From contig PAHP01000005.1 of the NCBI GenBank assembly GCA_002705205.1, positions 1-64,000 of the forward strand: DNA of 64,000 nucleotides. Direction: 5' to 3'. Below are positions 58,997 through 64,000 of the stretch, in pieces. This stretch comes from Flavobacteriales bacterium (GTDB taxonomy: Bacteria > Bacteroidota > Bacteroidia > Flavobacteriales > BACL11). Position numbers and translations under genes: made by a program. The notes beneath the pieces are model-generated. The model worked only from the letters and a program-made list of their open reading frames with translations, did not search any database and was not told the DNA's origin. Numbering within the stretch: position 1 is the stretch's first letter; each line of letters begins with the position of its first letter.

Positions 58997-61765
58997 CTAA
59001 ATAACAATATTTACAATTCTTTTAGGCACAACAATAACTTTTTTAGGAGTTTTCCCTTGTAAATAATTAGCTGTTTTCTCATGCTTCAAAACCTCAACCT
59101 CAACCTGATCTTTGTTCATTTCAGAAGGCAATGTTATTTTAAAGCGGGTTTTACCATTAAAAGAAATAGGGTAGTTTATTTCATTCTCTATTAAATAGCT
59201 TGGATTAAATTTTGGAAAAGATGCAAATACAACTGAAGTTTTATTTCCTAATTTTTGCCATATTTCTTCTGAAATATGAGGTGCATATGAGGCTAAGAGT
59301 ATAGTAAATTCTGAAATAATTTCTCGGCTATTACAATTTTGATCTGCTAACTCATTTATACAAATCATAAAGGTACTTACAACAGTATTAAAAGAATGTC
59401 TTTCAATTTCTTCTTCTACCTTTTTGATAGTTTTGTGCAATGTTTTATAATTTTCCTTTGTTGGATTTTTTTCAGATACACTGAAGTTGTTTTCAGTATC
59501 ATGAACTAATCTCCAGTATTTTCTCAGAAAACTATGAACACCCGTAATCCCATTTACATCCCAAGGTTTAAACTGCTCTAAAGGTCCTAAAAACATTTCA
59601 TATAAACGCAAAGTATCTGCCCCAAAATTTTCAATCAAATTATCCGGAGTTTGTACATTATATTTTGACTTTGACATTTTTTCTACTTCATAACCACATA
59701 AATATTTTCCGTCATCGCTAAAAACAAACTCTGCGTCAGAATAATCTATATGCCAATTTCTAAATGCGTCAACATCCAAAATATCATTATCTACAAAACT
59801 AATATCTACATGTAAACGTGTTGTTTTGTAATCTTTTCTTTTGTCAAAGCTTACAAACGTATTCGTATCTTTAATTCTATAAACAAAAGAAGACCTTCCT
59901 AAAATCATCCCCTGATTTATAAGTTTTTTAAATGGCTCATCAAATGATATTAGCCCTCTATCGAATAAAAATTTTGTCCAAAAGCGAGAATATAGTAAGT
60001 GTCCTACAGCATGCTCTGCCCCTCCTATATATAAATCAACTTGACCCCAATATTCTGACTTTTCCTTTGCGCAGAATTCTCCTTTATTATTAGGATCCAT
60101 ATATCTTAAAAAATACCAAGAACTTCCAGCCCATCCTGGCATAATATTAGTTTCCATTCTATCGCCTTCATGCACATTCCAATCTTTCTTTTTTGCTCTT
60201 GCTAATGGGGGCTCTCCACTTGAAGTTGGCAAGTATTTATCGACTGGCGGAAGTGTTACACACTTGTCGTTATCTAAAATATAAGGGACATTGCCTTTAT
60301 AAAAAACTGGAAATGGTTCTCCCCAATATCTTTGTCTGCTAAAAATTGCGTCCCTTAATCTATAGTTTATTTTTCCTTTCCCAAATCCCCCTTCTTCAAT
60401 TTTATAAATAGCTAGACTAACAGCCTTTTTAACAGAAAGTCCATTTAAGAAATCTGAATTCGTAATGCATGCTTTTTTATCTTCATAAGCATTTTGGCTA
60501 ACATCAACATTTTCAAATATATTTAATATCTCTATATCAAAATGATTCGCAAAATCCCAATCTCTTTGATCTCCACATGGGACTGCCATAACTGCTCCTG
60601 TTCCATAAGATGCAAGCACATATTCTCCAATCCATATGGCAACTTTTTTTTCTGTAAATGGATGAATTGCATAAGATCCAGTAAATACCCCACTTACACT
60701 TTTATCTATCTGCCTATCTCTTTCAGATTTTAATTTTGTTTTGCTTACATATTCTATTACATGTGTTCTCTGAGATGGTATAGTGAGCTTATCTACTAAT
60801 GGATGTTCTGGAGACAAAACAATAAAATTAACTGCAAAAATAGTATCTGGCCTTGTAGTAAATACCTCTATCTTATCGTTAGAATTATCAATATTAAAAA
60901 TTACAGAAGCCCCTTTAGATCTCCCTATCCAATTTTTTTGAATATCCTTTATTGATTCTGACCATTCAATAGTTTCTAATCCAGAAATTAAACGATCTGC
61001 ATATGCAGTAATTCGTAAGGACCACTGCTTCATTAATTTTTGTTCTACTGGGTAGCCTCCTCTTTCTGAAAGCCCCTCCTTAACCTCATCGTTTGCAAGC
61101 ACTGTACCTAACTTTTCACACCAGTTTACCCATGTTTCAGACAGAAATGCTAGCCTGTAATTTAATAATATCTTTGCTTTTTCTTTTTCAGAAAAATTAT
61201 CCCATTCAGATGCTGAAAATTGTGGTGTGTTATCATCACAAACTGCATTGGTTTTAGCGTTGCCCGTCTTCTCAAAATCTTCAATTAATTCTGATATTTT
61301 TATAGCCTTATCTCTTTCAATACAATAATACGAATCAAATATCTGCTTAAAAATCCATTGTGTCCATTTATAATAATTTGGATCTGAAGTCTGAATTTCT
61401 CTACTCCAATCATACGAAAAACCAAGCTGATCAAATTGTTTTCTATATCTGTCTGTATTTTCTTTAGTTGCAATTTCTGGATGAATTCCTGTTTGAATTG
61501 CATATTGCTCTGTTGGCAAACCAAAAGAATCATACCCCATTGGATGTAATACGTTGAACCCTTTTGATCTTTTATATCTAGCAAAAATGTCAGATGCAAT
61601 ATAGCCTAGCGGATGACCAACATGCAGCCCTGCTCCAGAGGGATAAGGGAACATGTCTAAAACATAATATTTTTGTTTATTACAATCTTCTGAGACCTTA
61701 TATATTTCCTTTTTTCTCCAGTATTCCTGCCACTTTTCTTCTATTTCCGTAAAATTATATGTCAT
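58997..61765 (-). CDS. leuS: Leucyl-tRNA synthetase (start 61765 or 61780)
   Basis: YVLDMFPYPSGAGLHVGHPLGYIASDI; IFSRQRYWGEPFPV; VEKMSKSKYNV. Confidence 0.96.
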   Translation of the reverse strand: MTYNFTEIEEKWQEYWRKKEIYKVSEDCNKQKYYVLDMFPYPSGAGLHVGHPLGYIASDIFARYKRSKGFNVLHPMGYDSFGLPTEQYAIQTGIHPEIATKENTDRYRKQFDQLGFSYDWSREIQTSDPNYYKWTQWIFKQIFDSYYCIERDKAIKISELIEDFEKTGNAKTNAVCDDNTPQFSASEWDNFSEKEKAKILLNYRLAFLSETWVNWCEKLGTVLANDEVKEGLSERGGYPVEQKLMKQWSLRITAYADRLISGLETIEWSESIKDIQKNWIGRSKGASVIFNIDNSNDKIEVFTTRPDTIFAVNFIVLSPEHPLVDKLTIPSQRTHVIEYVSKTKLKSERDRQIDKSVSGVFTGSYAIHPFTEKKVAIWIGEYVLASYGTGAVMAVPCGDQRDWDFANHFDIEILNIFENVDVSQNAYEDKKACITNSDFLNGLSVKKAVSLAIYKIEEGGFGKGKINYRLRDAIFSRQRYWGEPFPVFYKGNVPYILDNDKCVTLPPVDKYLPTSSGEPPLARAKKKDWNVHEGDRMETNIMPGWAGSSWYFLRYMDPNNKGEFCAKEKSEYWGQVDLYIGGAEHAVGHLLYSRFWTKFLFDRGLISFDEPFKKLINQGMILGRSSFVYRIKDTNTFVSFDKRKDYKTTRLHVDISFVDNDILDVDAFRNWHIDYSDAEFVFSDDGKYLCGYEVEKMSKSKYNVQTPDNLIENFGADTLRLYEMFLGPLEQFKPWDVNGITGVHSFLRKYWRLVHDTENNFSVSEKNPTKENYKTLHKTIKKVEEEIERHSFNTVVSTFMICINELADQNCNSREIISEFTILLASYAPHISEEIWQKLGNKTSVVFASFPKFNPSYLIENEINYPISFNGKTRFKITLPSEMNKDQVEVEVLKHEKTANYLQGKTPKKVIVVPKRIVNIVI

Positions 61766-61787
61766 GTTAATAATATTCATCCGCTTG

Positions 61788-61795
61788 CAAAGTTA
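61788..61795 (-). promoter_or_regulatory. Putative -7 element TAACTTTG upstream of leuS
   Basis: Minus strand TAnnTTTG in the leuS/ftsX intergenic region. Confidence 0.5.
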
Positions 61796-61844
61796 ATGAA
61801 TAACATCAATTAATAATTTGTATTTTTATATTTTAGCACCCTAA

Positions 61845-62723
61845 ATGAGATTAGGCAAAAACAAATCATTAAATAGAAGAATAATTTCATCATCTGCATC
61901 AATAGTAATTAGTCTATCACTAGTTCTTTTTGTAGTAGGACTTCTTGCATTGGTGCTAATAAATGCACAAAGACTATCTGATTATGTGAAAGAAAATATT
62001 GGTTTCACAATAATGCTAGAAAATGATGCGAGTGAAATTGAAACTATCAAATTTGAAAAAGAATTAGATGCAGCTCAATTTGCTAAAAGCACTAGTTTTA
62101 TTACAAAAGAGCAAGCAACTAAAGATTTAAAAACTGACTTAGGAGAAGATTTTGTAGCCTTTTTAGGCTATAGCCCACTTTTAGCTTCAATCGATATAAA
62201 ACTTAATGCAGATTATGCTAATATTGATAGTTTGCAAAAAATTACCTCTGAATTAAATAGACACCCTGTAGTTTTTGAAGCTTATTATCAAAAAGATTTG
62301 GTAGATAAATTAAATAAAAATGTAACTAAACTATCATTCTTTTTATTACTGTTTTGCATACTTCTATTTTTTATTGCTTTTGCACTCATAAACAATACAA
62401 TACGACTTTCTGTTTACGCAAAACGATTCTTGATTAGAACGATGAGGCTAGTTGGAGCAACAAATAGTTTTATTCAAAAGCCTTTTTTAATCAATGGTAT
62501 ATACCAAGGGATCTACAGCTCAATATTTGCCATATTTATGCTTATTGGAACAATCCAATTAATACAAGGGGATACTGCTGAAATGCTTAATATTAATGAT
62601 TTAAAAATAATTGGAGTCGTATTCATTCTTATTTTCCTTTGCGGAATGATTATAAGCATATTGTCAACATTTTTTGCTGTAAAAAAATACATACAACTTA
62701 ACGAAAACGAACTATATAACTAA
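61845..62723 (+). CDS. ftsX: Cell division ABC transporter permease FtsX
   Basis: 4-TM topology; ALINNTIRLSVYAKRFLIRTMRLVGATNSFIQKPFLINGIYQG. Confidence 0.92.
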   Translation: MRLGKNKSLNRRIISSSASIVISLSLVLFVVGLLALVLINAQRLSDYVKENIGFTIMLENDASEIETIKFEKELDAAQFAKSTSFITKEQATKDLKTDLGEDFVAFLGYSPLLASIDIKLNADYANIDSLQKITSELNRHPVVFEAYYQKDLVDKLNKNVTKLSFFLLLFCILLFFIAFALINNTIRLSVYAKRFLIRTMRLVGATNSFIQKPFLINGIYQGIYSSIFAIFMLIGTIQLIQGDTAEMLNINDLKIIGVVFILIFLCGMIISILSTFFAVKKYIQLNENELYN

Positions 62724-62734
62724 AATACACTACT

Positions 62735-62956
62735 ATGGATTTTGCATTTAAAAAAGAGAATTATATTCTATTAATTGTTGGGCTAGCTTTTATAGCTAGC
62801 GGACTTATTTTAATGATTGGAGGCGGGGCAGAAGACCCTTCAGAATTTTCTGCGGAAATTTTTAATTTCCAAAGGTTAACCCTTGCACCTATTTTACTTG
62901 CAACCGGATTTATTATTGAACTATTTGCAATAATGTACAAAAGTAAAAATGCTTAA
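62735..62956 (+). CDS. DUF3098-like two-TM protein
   Basis: FAFKKENYILLIVGLAFIASGLILMIGGGAEDPSEF...IFNFQRLTLAPILLATGF; between ftsX and uppP. Confidence 0.8.
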   Translation: MDFAFKKENYILLIVGLAFIASGLILMIGGGAEDPSEFSAEIFNFQRLTLAPILLATGFIIELFAIMYKSKNA

Positions 62957-62959
62957 CAA

Positions 62960-63751
62960 ATGGACATAATCAGTGCGATTATACTTGGAATCATTCAAGG
63001 ACTAACAGAATTCCTTCCTGTAAGTAGTAGTGGTCATTTAGAGATAGCAAAAGCACTGCTAGGAGAAGGCAGGGTAGCTGAAAAAAGCCTACTAATGACC
63101 GTTGTGCTACATTTTGCAACAGCCTTATCAACAATAATCATTTTCCGTAAAGATTTATCAAAAATCTTTCTAGGATTATTTCAGTTTAAAAATAATGACT
63201 CTTTTCAGTATTCATTAAAAATCATTCTATCAATGATCCCAGCAATATTAGTTGGGACAATATTTAATGATGAAATTGAATCTTTATTTGGAGGTGATTT
63301 AGTTTTAGTTGGGGGTATGTTAGTAGTGACAGGACTATTACTTTTCCTTGCTGATAAAGCAAAGGCTTCAGATAAAAATATAGGAATAAAAGAAGCTGTA
63401 ATTATTGGTCTTTCTCAAGCAATAGCTATTCTTCCTGGGATATCAAGATCAGGGGCAACTATTTCAAGCTCTGTTTTACTTGGTGTTGACAAAGAAAAAT
63501 CTGCCCGCTTTTCATTCTTAATGGTAATTCCTTTAATTTTTGGTAAAATGGCTAAAGACATCTTATCTGGAGAAGTTAGTACGGATAGCGCTGATTTTGT
63601 ATCACTTTCTGTTGGGTTTATTTTTGCCTTTTTTACAGGGATGGTTGCATGTAAATGGATGATCAGGCTGGTTAAAAGAAGTCAATTAAAATACTTTTCT
63701 TACTATTGCTTTGCTATTGGTCTCTTAGTAACTGTAACCTCTTTATTATAA
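62960..63751 (+). CDS. uppP: Undecaprenyl-diphosphatase (BacA family)
   Basis: IIQGLTEFLPVSSSGHLEIAKALLG; AILPGISRSGATISSSVLLG. Confidence 0.95.
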   Translation: MDIISAIILGIIQGLTEFLPVSSSGHLEIAKALLGEGRVAEKSLLMTVVLHFATALSTIIIFRKDLSKIFLGLFQFKNNDSFQYSLKIILSMIPAILVGTIFNDEIESLFGGDLVLVGGMLVVTGLLLFLADKAKASDKNIGIKEAVIIGLSQAIAILPGISRSGATISSSVLLGVDKEKSARFSFLMVIPLIFGKMAKDILSGEVSTDSADFVSLSVGFIFAFFTGMVACKWMIRLVKRSQLKYFSYYCFAIGLLVTVTSLL

Positions 63752-63752
63752 A

Positions 63753-64000
63753 ATGAAATGCTTCCCTTCATCAGCTGATGAGTTTTTAAGCGGGCAAATT
63801 TTGTTAATCAATAAGCCTCTTGGCTGGTCTTCATTTGATGTTGTGAAAAAAATAAAAAACTTAATCCGAACAAAATACAAATTAAAAAAAATAAAAGTAG
63901 GTCATTCGGGAACCTTAGACCCATTAGCCACTGGGCTCTTAATAATTTGTACTGGTAAATTTACAAAAAGAATATCCGAAATTCAAGAGCAGAAAAAAAC
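63753..64000 (+). CDS. truB: tRNA pseudouridine synthase B, N-terminal part (truncated)
   Basis: Manual translation: MKCFPSSADEFLSGQILLINKPLGWSSFDVVKKIKNLIRTKYKLKKIKVGHSGTLDPLATGLLIICTGKFTK. Confidence 0.93.
   Translation, partial: MKCFPSSADEFLSGQILLINKPLGWSSFDVVKKIKNLIRTKYKLKKIKVGHSGTLDPLATGLLIICTGKFTKRISEIQEQKK

Noticed and set aside
61130-61330. Insertion-like segment in LeuRS (ELIEDFEKTGNAKTNAVCDDNTPQFSASEWDNFSEKEKAKILLNYR)
   Set aside because: A segment like this, as far as I recall, is normal in Bacteroidota LeuRS, so it was not treated as novel.

Overview
AT-rich, gene-dense chromosomal window from a Bacteroidota bacterium. It looks Flavobacteriales-like: TAnnTTTG -7 boxes, T9SS C-terminal sorting domains, futalosine-pathway MqnC, long-form IspG. 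Both edges are truncated: a secreted-protein gene on the left and truB on the right. Most genes are conserved housekeeping (ispG, purT, ribE, mqnC, pepA, pdxA, DUF177-rpmF-plsX-fabH-accB-accC, acs, pyrC, tyrS, gpmI, leuS, ftsX, uppP). Four accessory blocks stand out. (1) A tandem array of small secreted proteins/lipoproteins with near-identical signal-peptide cassettes (1-2.5 kb); one member has lost its ATG. (2) A lysosome-like N-glycan catabolism set: a T9SS-tagged PNGase F-like protein at 4.6-8.1 kb, plus an operon at 21.0-31.4 kb (CutC, GH2 beta-mannosidase, glycosylasparaginase, GH20, GH92, FucP-type transporter) with no SusC/D pair. (3) A lamin-tail / TonB receptor / secreted endonuclease I cluster (31.4-37.3 kb) with a terminator-like hairpin directly in front of the receptor start codon. 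(4) A nearly complete kynurenine to 2-aminomuconate tryptophan-degradation operon (48.9-58.1 kb) containing an unexplained GNAT and an SDR lacking the canonical YxxxK; next to it is a 20-bp direct plus inverted repeat array (48.75-48.91 kb). No tRNA, rRNA, CRISPR, phage or transposase was recognised. All assignments come from reading motifs by eye; no database search was run.
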